NCBI GenBank assembly: GCA_026874595.1
Contig: CM049310.1
Location: forward strand, 24,537,058 to 24,601,057
Direction: 5' to 3'
DNA length: 64,000 nucleotides
Source of the DNA: Sipunculus nudus
Lineage: Eukaryota > Annelida > Sipuncula > Golfingiida > Sipunculidae
Of this stretch, positions 12,776-25,586 are shown piece after piece. The notes under the pieces were generated by a model. The model was given only the letters and a program-made list of their open reading frames with translations, was not told the DNA's origin and searched no databases. The position numbers were made by a program, and so were the translations under genes. Positions within the stretch are counted from its first letter, which is position 1. Each line of letters begins with the position of its first letter.

Positions 12776-13632
12776 TTAGCGAACCTGTGAGCTTATGCAG
12801 TGGTTCAGCATCGTCTGTTCCCCGTCGTCTGTTTGTTAACCAATGCTTTTTCAAAAACAGTTGGAGCTTGCATCACCAAATTTTATGCAAAGAATCACTC
12901 ATCTGAACAGCTCTATCAAATTTTGCTTAATTTTTTTTTTTTTATATCTGCATTCACTTAAATTTTATAAGGAAAAAATTTTTAAAAATCTTCTTCTCTG
13001 AAACTTTGCAGCCAAATTGTTCAATATTTCACAGAAATAATCTCTGAAACCATCTCTCTCAAGTTTGTTAGAATTGTTCCAGTTCAGTCAATTTTGGCCA
13101 AGACACAGGAAGCCAAACTAAGTCATTTGGCTAAAAAAGGATACTAAAATTACAATATCAGAAACAGCTGGAGCTTTTTCACCAAATTTTATGCAGATGT
13201 TGGTCACATGACTCATATTTGAAATTGAGGTATTGGTGGTGCCACCTGCATCAACCTTTCTTGTATGAGGTTCATCGGTCATCAGTACATTAACCCATAC
13301 TTTCTCAGGAATGGCGGGAACTAGAATCCCAAAATTTTATGCTAAAACTGTACATATCAAATGTTGTGGGATTGAGCTTTTTGTGGCGCCACCTGCATAA
13401 ACTTACATTTCACGGGGAAAAGCTATAAAAAACCTTTGATGAAAATCTTCTTTGAAATCCTTCAGTGAAATCGTTTAATGTTTCACAGAAATGATCCATG
13501 AGACCAACTCTCTCAAGTTTGTTCAAATGGTTTGGGTTTAATGAATTTTAGCTGAGTTTCAGGAAGCTGAACTTAGTCATTTGGCCAAGTAAGCATACTA
13601 ACATAATAGTCTCAGAAACTACAGGCGCTTGC
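12776..13632 (+). mobile_element. Family D element, 5' part, split by a LINE
   Basis: It begins TAGCGAACCTGTGAGC, identical to the start of the complete D element at 30,678. The arm GAACC pairs with GGTTC 20 bp later. The core has diverged repeats (ttgcatcaccaaattttatgc near 12,868; ttcaccaaattttatgcag near 13,180) and palindromes GTGGTGCCACC and GTGGCGCCACC. The LINE enters at 13,633 and D sequence resumes at 27,153. Confidence 0.65.
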
Positions 13633-14150
13633 TGGTTAACACTATGCAATATTTATGCACCAAATACATCAGACCAGATATTCTTTAACAATTTATTCAC
13701 TCAGATAGACGATGCATCTAATGAAAAAATAATTATTGGGGGTGACTGGAATATTGTTTTAGAACCATCAGTCGATCGACATGGTGGGCAAAAAAATAAT
13801 GGCCATAATAATCACACTCGAAAACAGATTAACGAATGGATGGAAGATCTAGACATAGTTGATATTTGACGACACTGTAATCCTGAACTCCAGAAATATA
13901 CATGGTCACTTAATAATCCAACTTGGATAGCCAGCAGAATAGATTATTTTTTAATTTCATTAGGATTATTAGGTTTCATACAATCGGTAGATATTGTTCC
14001 AGGTTACAAAACTGATCACAAAGGTATAACCCTGAGTATAAAAGGTCATCATCATGTCAAAGGACCAGGTTTTTGGAAGTTCAACAACTCATTATTACAG
14101 GATCAAAATTATGTGAAAATTATTAAACAATGCATAGAAAATACTGCAAA
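13633..14150 (+). pseudogene. LINE ORF2 endonuclease domain, partial
   Basis: Reading frame 1 encodes the C-terminal half of an APE-type endonuclease, which nicks the genomic target. Visible motifs are IYAPN, GGDWNIVL (catalytic Asp/Asn strand), YTWSLNNP and SRIDYFL, followed by the linker GFWKFNNSLL typical of L1/Tx1 elements. A TGA at 13,867-13,869 interrupts it where a Trp codon is likely. Near 14,150 homology moves to the next frame. The N-terminal half was lost by 5' truncation. Confidence 0.8.
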
Positions 14151-15031
14151 GATAATGAGGAATCTAATCCATCTTTACTATGTGAAACTATAAAAATGGT
14201 CATTAAAGGAACACCAATTAGCTATTCCTCTTATGTAAAAAATAAAAATAAATGTAAAATAGCTGAATTAGAAACAGAAATAAAAAGGTTACAAAATTTA
14301 GATATCTCAGTAGCTAATAACAATAGACTAGAATCTGCCAGATCTGATTTAGAGAAACTGATAGAAGAAAAAACACGAGGAGCCATATTAAGAAGCAAAG
14401 TTAGATGGTTCGAAGAAGGGGAAAAACCTACTAAATACTTCCTTAATTTAGAGAAGCGCAACTATAACCGAAAAGTTATAAATAAATTAAATGTTAATGG
14501 TAAAATAATATGTGGACCTAAAGAAATATTGAAAACACAAGAAAACTTCTTCAGTCATCTTTATACATCTAACAAAAGTAAAACAAGTCTATTAAATACC
14601 TTCTTGTCAAAATACAGAGACAAAATAACAAAAATTAATACAGACTGGGCAAAAGAAATAGAAGAACATGAACTGCTGAACAGCTTAAAAAATATGAAAA
14701 ATGGTAAATCCCCAGGCAGTGACGGCCTCACTGCTGAATTTTATAAATTCTTCTGGAATGATGTTAAATATTATTTTATAAAAGCTACTCAATATTCTTT
14801 TAAAGTTGGCCAATTTTCACTTACTCAGAGACAAGGTATAATAAGTTTACTACCAAAAAAGGGAAAAGATCTGTTATATGTGAAAAACTGGAGACCATTA
14901 ACATTATTAAACACAGATTATAAGATTATCACAAAAAGCTTATCTAATAGAATAAAAAGCATTCTGCCAGAGTTGATTCATGAAGACCAGACTGGATTCA
15001 TGAAAAATAGATATAAAGGGGAAAATGTAAA
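14130..15031 (+). pseudogene. LINE ORF2 linker and first half of reverse transcriptase
   Basis: This open stretch holds a coiled linker (residues about 45-100), then WFEEGEKPTKYFLNLE and the reverse transcriptase start: GKSPGSDGLTAEFYKFFW, LLPKKGKD..., NWRPLTLLN, and HEDQTGFMKNRYKGENV. These are the finger motifs of L1/Tx1-type enzymes. The domain is cut after 15,031 by the family E array. The frame stays open to 15,086 but those last codons belong to the inserted array. The next codon of the enzyme is completed at 24,896. Confidence 0.85.
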
Positions 15032-17212
15032 CAAGATGACCAGAGGTCACGCGCTTGCCGGAAATGGAAATGATACAGACAGATAGACAGAGAGTGCATG
15101 TAGAAACAGTCATATGAATGAGCAACATTGTGGGGGCAGCAGAAACGGATAATATGTTTATTAATGCATGCTGACCTTTAACAGCTGCATATCTTTCTAG
15201 TGTAAAAGGGACCAAGTTCAAAATTTTTTTACATGAAATCCCGTTAATCTCGTTTGACAAGAAGCAGTGAGACGTTTTCAGGTTTGTCATGTCAAGCTGG
15301 CCAAATGATATGAAATGCCGAAAAACAGACCTGTCTAGCTATAAAAGCCGCTGAGTTATAAGCATTTGCATGAAATCTCGTGTTTTCTCGTTTGACGGGA
15401 AATGGTGCGAGCTTTGGCGAGATTTCCAGTTTTGTCATGTCAGGTTTGTCAAATATTACAAAATGCCGGAAACTAGACCTGTCTAGCTGCAAAAGTCGCG
15501 GTCTTATCAGCATTTACTTGAAATCATGTTTTTTTCTCGCTTGACGAGATATAGTACGAGATTTGGCAAGACGAGCAGTTTTATTATGTCAAGACGGCCA
15601 AACGTTACGAAATGGCGAAAACTAGATCCGTCTAGCTGTAAAAGTCGCCGAGTTATAAGCATTTCCGTGTACTCTCGTATTTTCTCGTTTGACGAGATAT
15701 GGTGTAGGATTTGGCCAGTCTTGTAGATTTGTCATATCAAACTCTCTAAATGTTATGAAATGGCGAAAACTACATCTGTCTAGCTGTAAAAGTCGCCGAG
15801 TTATTAGCATTTCTGTGAAATCTCCTTTTTTATCGTTTGACGAGATATGGTGCGAGATTTGGCCAGTCTTCAGGTTTGTCATGTCAAGCCGTCCAAATGT
15901 TAATGAATGCCGAAAACTAAACCTGTCTAGCTGAAAAACTCGCCGGGTTATAAGCATTTCCGTGAAATCTCGTGTTTTCTCGTTTGACGAGATAGGGTGC
16001 GAGAATTGGCCTGACTTGCACATCTATCGTGTCAAGCTGGTCATGTGGAAGGAAATGCCGGAAACCAGACCTGTCTAGCTGTAAAACTGGCCGAGTTATA
16101 AGCATTTCCGTGAAATTTGGTGTTTTCTCGTTTGACGAGATACGGTGCGAGATTTGGCCTGTCTTGCAGCTCTGTCGTGTCAAGCTTGTTCGGTGGAACG
16201 AAATGCCGAAAACCAGACCTGTCTAGCTGTAAAAGTCGCCGAGTTTTAAGCATTTCCGCGAAGTCTCGTTTTTTCTCGTTTGACGAGATATGGCGCGAGA
16301 TTTGGCGTGACTTTCAGTTCTGTCGTGTCAAGCTGGTCATGTGGAACAAAATGCCGAAAACTAGATCTGCCTAGCTTAAAAACAGACAAAGTTACAAAAA
16401 ATGGTCGTGTTATTTCCAATTTCCATGATTTTTGCCCAAAAAATGTAACCATGGTAACGGCACTTGCATATCTGTCGTGTCAAGCTGGTCTAGTGGAACT
16501 AAATGCCGAAAACCAGACGTGCCTAGCTGTAAAACTGGCCGAATTATAAGCATTTCCGTGAAATCCCGTGTTTTCTCGTTTGACGAGATACGGTGCGAGA
16601 TTTGGCCTGTCTTGCAGCTCTGTCGTGTCAAGCTTGTTTGGTTGAACGAAATGCCGAAAACCAGACCTGTCTAGCTGTAAAAGTCGCCGAGTTAAAAGCA
16701 TTTACGCGAAGTCTCGTTTTTTCTCGTTTGACGAGATATGGCGCGAGAATTGGCGTGACTTTTAGTTCTGTCGTATCAAGCTGGTCATGTGGAACAAAAT
16801 GCCGAAAACTAGATCTGCCTAGCTTAAAAACTGACAAAGTTACAAAATATGGTCGTGTTATTTCCAATTTCCGTGATTTTTGCCGAAAAAATGTAACCAT
16901 GGTAACGGCAAATTTAAGTAAGCTACATGTCAAAAGAAAGGCCAGGTGATGACGAAAAAAATGAGCTATTGCAGAAGTGGATACGCCTATTTATGGCGAA
17001 GTTATAGTGCAAAAAACGTTAACCACACCTGTCGTGACCTTGACCCTTGACCTTGGAGCAATGTTGACCAAAAACAATAGGGCACCTAGAAATCGGTTTG
17101 TCAATCAAGCCTGTAAGTTTCAAGTTGATTGATGCAAAAGTGTGACCTGGAGAGTCGTGACAAACAAACAAACAAACAAACAAACAATCAAACAAACAAA
17201 CAAACAAACAAA
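15032..17212 (-). mobile_element. Family E module 1
   Basis: It starts (plus sense) CAAGATGACCAGAGGTCACG, then about 215 bp of unique sequence, then about ten 147-148 bp units (15,256-16,910; ttttctcgtttgacgagat near 15,375, 15,673, 15,970 and so on). A conserved block of 260 bp follows (16,919-17,160) and a CAAA tract. The outer hairpin is missing at its right end, where module 2 joins directly. Confidence 0.75.
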
Positions 17213-19591
17213 CAAGACGACCAGAGGTCACACGCTTGCCGGAAATACTTTGACCCAGATTGGTAGAATAACAAGAACATGTCATAACCAAGACAAAGAC
17301 CCTGAAAAGGAGCCCCTAGCGGCTATTTTCCAAAAATGAAAAATTCTTTTCGAGATATTAGTGCAAGATGTATCAGATGTATCAGTTAAAATAGATTCCT
17401 GCGAAACTGTGGCCTGTAGAATGTTTTATTTAAGACAAGGACCAGCTAAGAGGCAAAATTTAGGAGAGCTGACAAAGAGACAAAAATACTGACAAAGTGA
17501 CACATCTGAGACAAAAGTTGGCCTTACAAAAGTTGTGGGGAAGACCAAGCGGAAGAAAATGAGCCTAAGATTGTGAAGATAGGATTAAAATTGACAAAGT
17601 TATGACGAAAATAACATTTCAAAATTTTTTGATGATCTTGACGTTGACTTGTGGCAGATATTGACAAAAAAGGCATGCAGAACGTTTGGTCTTCCATGAT
17701 CTCTGTAAGTTTTAAAGCGGTTGCTGTAAAATTGTGGCCTTTGTAGTGCTATATGTAAGACAAAAGAACCAGCAAGAAGGTGAAAATGAGGACAGCTGAC
17801 AAAGAGACAGAAATACTGACTAAGTGACACATCTGACACAAAAGATGGCCTTACAAAAGTTGTGGGGAAGACCAAGAAGAAGAAAATGAGCCTAAGATTG
17901 TGAAGATAAGACCAAATTTGATAAAGTTATGAAGAAAATAGAATTTCAAGGTTTTTGGCCGACCTTGACCTTGACCTCTGACCTATATTGCCCAAAAAGA
18001 ATAGGCTTCCAGGATTTGGAAATTTCTACCAGCTGTGTAAGTTTCAGGGCGATTGCTGGAAAATTGTGCCCAGGAGAATACTGACAAACAAACTAGACCT
18101 GTCTAGCTGTAAAACTCGCCGAGTTATCAGCATTTCCCTGAAATCTCGTGTTTTCTCGTGTGACCAGATACGGTGCGAGATTGTGCCTGACTTGCAGTTC
18201 TGTCATGTCAAGCGGGTCACGTGGAACTAAATGCCGAAAACTAGACCTGTCTAGCTGCAGTTCCGTGAAATCTCGTGTTTTCTCGTTTGACGGGATACGG
18301 TGCGAGATTTTGCCTGACATGCATGTCTGTCGTGTCAAGCTGGTCTAGTGGAACAAAATGCCGAAAACCAGACGTGTCTATCTGTAAAACTCGCCGAGTT
18401 ATAACCAATGCCGTGAAATCTCATGTTTTCTCGTTTGACGAGATACGGTGCGACATTCGGCCTGACTTTCAGTTCTGTCATGTCCAGCAGGTCATGTGAA
18501 ACAAAATGCCGAAAACTAGACCTGTCTAGCTGTAAAACTCGCCGAGTTATAAGCATTTCCGTGAAATCTCGTTTTTTCTCGTTTGAGGAGATAGGGTGCG
18601 AGATTTGGCCTGACTTGCAGTTCTGTCGTGTCGAGCTGGTCATGTGGAAGAAAATGCCGAAAACTAGATCTGCCTAGCTGTAAAACCGGGCGAGTTATAA
18701 GCATTTCCGTGAAATTTTGTGTTTTCTCGTTTGACGAGATACAGTGCGAGATTATGCCAGACTTCATATCTGTCGTGTCAAGCTGGTCTAGTGGAACTAA
18801 ATGCCGAAAACCAGACATGTCTAGCTGTAAAACTGGCCCAGTTATAAGCATTTCCGTGAAATCCCGTGTTTTCTCGTTTGACGAGATACGGTGCGAGATT
18901 TGGCCTGTCTTGCAGCTCTGTCGTGTCAAGCTTGTTTGGGGGAACGAAATGCCGAAAACCAGACCTGTCTAGCTGTAAAAGTCGCCGAGTTATAAGCATT
19001 TCCGCGAAGTCTCGTTTTTTCTCGTTTGACGAGATATGGCGCAAGATTTGGCGTGACTTTTAGTTCTGTCGGATCAAGCTGGTCATGTGGAACAAAATGC
19101 CGAAAACTAGATCTGCCTAGCTTAAAAACTGACAAAGTTACAAAAAATGGTCGTGTTATTTCCAATTTCCATGATTTTTGCCAAAAAAAATGTAACCATG
19201 GTAACGGCAAATTAAAGAAAGCTACATGTAAAAAGAAAGGCCAGGTGATGACGAAAAAAATGAGCTATTGCAGAAGTGGATACGCCTATTTATGGCGAAG
19301 TTATAGTGCAAAAACCGTTAACCATACCTGTCGTGACCTTGACCCTTGACCTTGGAGCAATGTTGACCAAAAACAATAGGGCACCTAGAAATCGGTTTGT
19401 CAATCAAGCCTGTGAGTTTCAAGTTGATTGATGCAAAAGTGTGACCTGGAGAGTCGTGACAAACAAACAAACAAACAAACAAACAATCAAACAAACAAAC
19501 AAACAAACAAACAAACAAACAGACAAAGAGACAAACAGACATACGCAACTGACGAACATGCTTGCCGAAATCGAAGATTTCCGGCAAGCAA
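17213..19591 (-). mobile_element. Family E module 2
   Basis: It begins CAAGACGACCAGAGGTCAC, but the next 850 bp differ from module 1. They hold an internal repeat: 17,430-17,600 and 17,745-17,910 share gacaaagagacaaaaatactgac-like and gtggggaagaccaag phrases. Then come 147 bp units (18,090-19,140), the conserved block, a CAAA tract and one terminal hairpin unit at 19,559-19,591. Confidence 0.75.
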
Positions 19592-22179
19592 CAAGATGAC
19601 CAGAGGTCACGCGCTTGCCAGAAATGGAAATGATACAGACAGATAGACAGAGAGTGCATGTAGAAACAGTCATATGAATGAGCAACATTGTGGGGGCAGC
19701 AGAAACGGATAATATGTTTATTTATGCATGCTGACCTTTAACAGCTGCATATCTTTCTAGTGTAAAAGGGACCAAGTTCAAAACTTTTTCATGAAATCCC
19801 GTTAATCTCGTTTGACAAGAAGCAGTGAGACGTTTTTAGGTTTTTCATGTCAAGCTGGCCAAATGATATGAAATGCCGAAAATTAGACCTGTCTAGCTAT
19901 AAAAGCCGCTGAGTTATAAGCATTTGCATGAAATCTCGTGTTTTCTCGTTTGACGGGATATAGTACGAGATTTGGCAAGACGAGCAGTTCTATTATGTCA
20001 AGACGGCCAAACGTTACGAAATGCGAAAACTAGATCTAGCTGTAAAAGTCGCCGTGTTATAAGCATTTCCGTGTACTCTCGTGTTTTCTCGTTTGACGAG
20101 ATATGGTGCAGGATTTGGCCAGTCTTGTAGATTTGTCATATCAAACTCTCTAAATGTTATGAAATGGCGAAAACTACATCTGTCTAGCTGTAAAAGTCGC
20201 CGAGTTATTAGCATTTCTGTGAAATCTCCTTTTTTATTGTTTGACGAGATATGGTGCGAGATTTGGCCAGTCTTGCAGGTTTGTCATGTCAAGCCATCCA
20301 ATTGTTAATAAATGCCAAAAACTAGACCTGTCTAGCCGTGAAAGTCGCCGACTTATATGGACTTCTGTGAATTCTCGTTTTTCCACATTTGACCAGATAT
20401 AATGCGAAATTTCGCCAAGTATCGCAGTTTTACTATGTCAAGTTGGCCAAATGTTACCAAATGCCAAAAACTAGACCTGAGTAGCTGTAAAAGTCGCCTA
20501 GTTATAAGCATTTCCATGATATCTCGTTTTTTTTCTCGCTTGACGAGATATGGTGCGAGATTTGGCCTGATTTCTTTTCTGGCGTGTCAAGCTGGTCATA
20601 TGTTATGAAATGCCGAAAACTAGACCTGTGTAGCTGTAAAAGTCGCCGAGTTATAAGCATTTCCGTGAAATCTCGTTTTTTCTCGTTTCACGATAAACCG
20701 AGCGAAATTTGACGAGACTTGCAATTGAATGACTTAGAACCAAGGGGAAGCAGCCTTATGCAAAAAACTAGACCCTTGAAACATAAATATTAACCGAGAT
20801 AGAAGCCAAAAACTGCATATTATCAGATCGTCAAGTTTAACCCACAAATTTGGTAACCATGGTAACGACAGCACAAAGCTACATGTGCGGAGGAATAAGC
20901 CAATGTTCCTAGTTTAAGATACAACGATAAAAATTGTGCCGTGTTTAAAATTATTTTAGATATTGCAGAAAAATGATATCTTACAGTGTTTCAGGTACCA
21001 CGCCCCCTGGTGGCTATTTCCAAAAAATGAAAAACTGATTTCGAGATATTTATAAATAACACAAAATATATCAATTTCAAAGCCATTGTTAAAAAAATGC
21101 AACCTGTAGGTCATATTTAATGAAATCTCGAAGACTCTCGTTTGACGAGAAACGGTGCGAGATTTTGCAAGATTTTTGATTGGATCACCGAAAACTCACC
21201 AAGGGCTACAAGATTAAAAAAAATTGACCTCTCCAGCATAAAAACTGACAGAGTTAGAAGCTGAAAACTGCATATTTTCAAAATTCAAAAGTTTTACCCC
21301 AAAAATAGAGAAATCTGGCAATAGCGCAGTTTGGCACCTATGCGCAAAAATAAGCCCATGAACCCCACTTGAAGGTGCTGTGATGGAAATGGCCCAATGT
21401 TTAATAGTTCTGGAGGTATAGCACCAAAACAAATTTTCATGTTTTTTCATCTGCAACGCCCCCTGGCGGCCATTTCCAAAATCTGAAAAAACAATTTCGA
21501 GATATTCTTGTGTTACATAAAATATCTCAGAATCAGTACGATTGCTGCAAATTTGATAAATATCACGAAATTCCATGATTTCTCCCCAAAATTGCGTAAC
21601 CATGGTAACAGCAAATTCAAGTAAGCTACATGTCAAAAGAAAGGCCAGGTGATGACGAAAAAAATGAGCTATTGCAGAAGTGGATAAGCCTATTTATGGC
21701 GAAGTTATAGTGCAAAAACCGTTAACCATACCTGTCGTGACCTTGACCCTTGACCTTGGAGCAATGTTGACCAAAAACAATAGGGCACCTAGAAATCAAT
21801 TTCTCAATCAAGCCTGTAAGTTTCAAGTTGATTGATGCAAAAGTGTGACCTGGAGAGTCGTGACAAACAAACAAACAAAAAGACAAACAGACATACGCAA
21901 CTGACGAACATGCTTGCCGAAATCGAAGATTTCCGGCAAGCAACAAACAAACAGACAAAGAGACAAACAGACATACGCAACTGACGAACATGCTTGCCGA
22001 AATCGAAGATTTCCGGCAAGCAACAAACAAACAGACAAAGAGACAAACAGACATACGCAACTGACGAACATGCTTGCCGAAATCGAAGATTTCCGGCAAG
22101 CAACAAACAGACAGACAGACAAACAGACATACGCAACTGACCAATATGCTTGCGGAAATCGAAGATTTCCGGCAAGCAA
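19592..22179 (-). mobile_element. Family E module 3 with four hairpin units
   Basis: Its first part is nearly the same as module 1 (including the 215 bp leader), with fewer 147 bp units (19,790-20,720). A different 870 bp segment follows (20,720-21,600), then the conserved block. Its right end has four copies of a 78-80 bp unit: hairpin cttgccg...cggcaag plus a CAAA/CAGA stretch, near 21,910, 21,988, 22,067 and 22,147. Confidence 0.75.
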
Positions 22180-23532
22180 TAAAGTATGGACTGTGCCTCC
22201 AACATGTATGATAATAGATGGGGCCCGGAGAGGCCGTCACGGACCGCTGCACACGCCGGCCTCCCACCGTAAGGACCCTGCCGCCACTTGCGGCGACGGC
22301 ACGTGTCTTCGTGGTTTGGCGAAAAACGGCGCCAGATTTGACGAGACTAACAATGTGACCCCTGAATGTGACTGCAAGTGTCAGCTGCTATCCAGTGCTG
22401 CAAACCATGTGTCTGTAGCGTGAAAAATGACAGAATTATAGGCATTTCTTTGAATGGTCATGTGTTCTTGTTTCACGAGAAACGGTGCGAGATATGACGA
22501 GACTTGCGATTGAATGACTAAGAACTAGACGGATGCTGTCTAACGCCGAAAACCAGACCTTTCTATGGCAAATATCAACAGAGATAGAAGCAGGTAAACT
22601 TCGTATTTTCAAGTTGTCACGTTTTACCCCAAAATTTGGTAACCATGGTAACGGCAGTACAAAGCTACATGTGCGGAGCAATAAGCCAATGTTCCTAGTT
22701 TCAGATACCACAAAAAAATGGTGTCACGTTTAATATTTTTTGAGATATTGCAGAAAAATGATATGTTTAAGTGTTTCATGTACCACGCCCCCTGGTGGCT
22801 ATTTCCCAAAAATGAAAAATTGATTTCGAGATATTTATAAATGACAGAAAATATATCAATTTCAAAGCCACTGTTAAAAAAATGCGGCCTGTAGGTCATA
22901 TTTAATGAAATCTCGGAAACTCTCGTTTGGCAAGAAATGGTGCGAGATTTGGCGAGACTTTCAGTTTTATCATGTCAAGCTGCCTATAAGGTACATAATG
23001 ACCAAAACCAGACGTCTGTAGCTTAAAAATTGACAAAGTTACAAAAAATGGTCGTGTTATTTCCAATTTCCATGATTTTTGCCCAAAAAAATGTAACCAT
23101 GGTAACGGCAAATTTAAGTAAGCTACATGTCAGAAGAAAGGCCAGGTGATGACGAAAAAAATGAGCTATTGCAGAAGTGGATAAGCCTATTTATGGCGAA
23201 GTTATAGTGCAAAAACCGTTAACCATACCTGTCGTGACCTTGACCCTTGACCTTGGAGCAATGTTGACCAAAAACAATAGGGCACCTAGAAATCGGTTTG
23301 TCAATCAAGCCTGTAAGTTTCAAGTTGATTGATGCAAAAGTGTGACCTGGAGAGTCGTGACAAACAAACAAACAAACAAACAAACAGACAAAGAGACAAA
23401 CAGACATACGCAACTGACGAACATGCTTGCCGAAATCGAAGATTTCCGGCAAGCAACAAACAGACAAACAGACAAACAGACATACGCAACTGACGAACAT
23501 GCTTGCCGAAATCGAAGATTTCCGGCAAGCAA
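22180..23532 (-). mobile_element. Family E module 4 (1.35 kb, duplicated)
   Basis: It starts with a GC-rich leader (gatggggcccggagaggccg; ccgccacttgcggcgacgg hairpin) not found in modules 1-3. It ends with the shared 260 bp block, a CAAA tract and two hairpin units. It lacks the CAAGATGACC terminus and is nearly identical to module 5, offset 1,353 bp. Confidence 0.8.
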
Positions 23533-24895
23533 TAAAGTTGTGACTGTGCCTCCAACATGTATGATAATAGATGGGGCCCGGAGAGGCCGTCACGGACCGC
23601 TGCACACGCCGGCCGCCCACCGTTAGGACCCTGCCGCCACTTGCGGCGACGGCACGTGTCTTCGTGGTTTGGCGAAAAACGGCGCCAGATTTGACGAGAC
23701 TAACAATGTGACCCCTGAATGTGACTGCGAGTGTCAGCTGCTATCCAGCGCTGCAAACCATGTGTCTGTAGCGTGAAAAATGACAGAATTATAGGCATTT
23801 CTTTGAATGGTCACGTGTTCTCGTTTCACGAGAAACGGTGCGAGATATGACGAGACTTGCGATTGAATGACTAAGAACTAGACGGATGCTGTCTAACGCC
23901 GAAAACCAGACCTTTCTATGGCAAATATCAACAGAGATAGAAGCAGGTAAACTTCGTATTTTCAAGTTGTCACGTTTTAACCCAAAATTTGGTAACCATG
24001 GTAACGGCAGTACAAAGCTACATGTGCGGAGCAATAAGCCAATGTTCCTAGTTTCAGATACCACAAAAAAAAATGGTGTCACGTTTAATATTTTTTGAGA
24101 TATTGCAGAAAAATGATATTTTACAGTGTTTCATGTACCACGCCCCCTGGTGGCTATTTCCCAAAAATGAAAAATTGATTTCGAGATATTTATAAATGAC
24201 AGAAAATATATCAATTTCAAAGCCACTGTTAAAAAAATGCGGCCTGTAGGTCATATTTAATGAAATCTCGGAAACTCTCGTTTGGCAAGAAATGGTGCGA
24301 GATTTGGCGAGACTTTTAGTTTTATCATGTCAAGCTGCCTATAAGGTACATAATGACCAAAACCAGACGTCTGTAGCTTAAAAATTGACAAAGTTACAAA
24401 AAATGGTCGTGTTATTTCCAATTTCCATGATTTTTGCCCAAAAAAATGTAACCATGGTAACGGCAAATTTAAGTAAGCTACATGTCAGAAGAAAGGCCAG
24501 GTGATGACGAAAAAAATTAGCTATTGCAGAAGTGGATACGCCTATTTATGGCAAAGTTATAGTGCAAAAACCGTTAACCATACTTGTCGTGACCTTGAAC
24601 CTTGACCTTGGAGCAATGTTGACCAAAAACAATAGGGCACCTAGAAATCGGTTTATCAATCAAGCCTGTAAGTTTCAAGTTGATTGATGCAAAAATGTGA
24701 CCTGGAGAGTCGTGACAAACAAACAAACAAACAAACAAACAAACAAACAGACAAACAGACAAACAGACATACGCAACTGACGAACATGCTTGCCGAAATC
24801 GAAGATTTCCGGCAAGCAACAAACAGACAAAGAGACAAACAGACATACGCAACTGACGAACATGCTTGCCGAAATCGAAGATTTCCGGCAAGCAA
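23533..24895 (-). mobile_element. Family E module 5 (duplicate of module 4)
   Basis: A near-identical copy of module 4, with differences of single bases and a few A-run lengths. It also ends with two hairpin units. Its last base before LINE sequence is the A of ggcaagcaa at 24,895. Confidence 0.8.
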
Positions 24896-25586
24896 TAAAA
24901 TAATTAGCTTTATAAGATATGCTGACAAGAAAAAATTAAGTACTATGTTAATGGCAGTAGATTTTGAAAAAGCGTTTGATTATTTAGAATGGGACTACAT
25001 ATATAATATTTTACAAGATATGAATTTTGATTTGAATACAATATCAATGATAAAAACTGTTAACAAAAACATTGCAAGTTGTGTGACAAACAAAGGATGG
25101 TCTTCACCCTTTGTTCCTGTTACAAGAGGTGTCCGGCAAGGATGCCCATTATCTCCATACTTGTTTGTTTTAGGAATTGAATTACTAGCGATTGCAATTA
25201 GATCTGAAGAAGGCATAAAAGGTATAATGATTGATGATGTAGAGAGTAAAATAATACAATATGCAGATGACACAACATTGTTTATAAATGATTATAAAAG
25301 TATAGAAGAAACATTAAAATTATTCAATGAATTCAAACATATTTCAGGTCTTAAGATTAATGAAGACAAGACAGTTATAATGCCATTAAGAAAGGGTAAC
25401 CATGTGGATAAAAATAAAATTAAAGATTTAGGCATGTTATATTCTGAAGATGGTGTAACAATCCTAGGAGTCAAAGTTTTTCCATCTCTGGAAAACACTG
25501 TAAATGAAAACTTCAAATCAGTAAATAATAAAATAACATTTTATCTATATGGAATGCAAGAAAGCTTACACCAATTGGTAAAATAA
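24896..25586 (+). pseudogene. LINE ORF2 reverse transcriptase, catalytic half
   Basis: It continues the enzyme cut at 15,031, in the same frame once the array is ignored. Motif A is AVDFEKAFD, motif B is TRGVRQGCPLSPYLF, the catalytic motif C is QYADDTTLF (near 25,257-25,283), then GLKINEDKT and ILGVKVF. The frame is lost near 25,580, where the downstream homology is in another frame. The open frame upstream of 24,896 is array sequence. Confidence 0.9.

Larger units (their letters stand above)
15032..24895 (-). mobile_element. Family E composite array inserted in the LINE
   Basis: A 9,864 bp insertion of five related modules, all the same way round. Read on the minus strand it starts with a hairpin (CTTGCCGGAAATC pairing with GATTTCGGCAAG), followed by CAAA/CAGA microsatellite, a conserved block of about 260 bp and tandem cores. 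It ends with the inverted arm GGCAAGCGCG, the hairpin TGACCTCTGGTCA and CTTG. Removing it joins an AA and a T into one codon and restores the LINE frame exactly, so there is no target duplication. Long open frames on both strands come from 147-148 bp units (close to a multiple of three) and from the CAAA tracts; none is a gene. Confidence 0.8.

Noticed and set aside
15256-20700. Dozens of overlapping frames of 65-137 codons on both strands
   Set aside because: They follow 147-148 bp tandem units, nearly a multiple of three with few stops, and encode the same peptide repeatedly on both strands. This is satellite sequence in family E.
19318-24928. Cys/Leu/Val/Phe-rich proteins on the minus strand resembling membrane proteins
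   Set aside because: The CLFVCLFV pattern is the translation of (CAAA)n/(CAGA)n microsatellite and the hairpin units, present in all frames.
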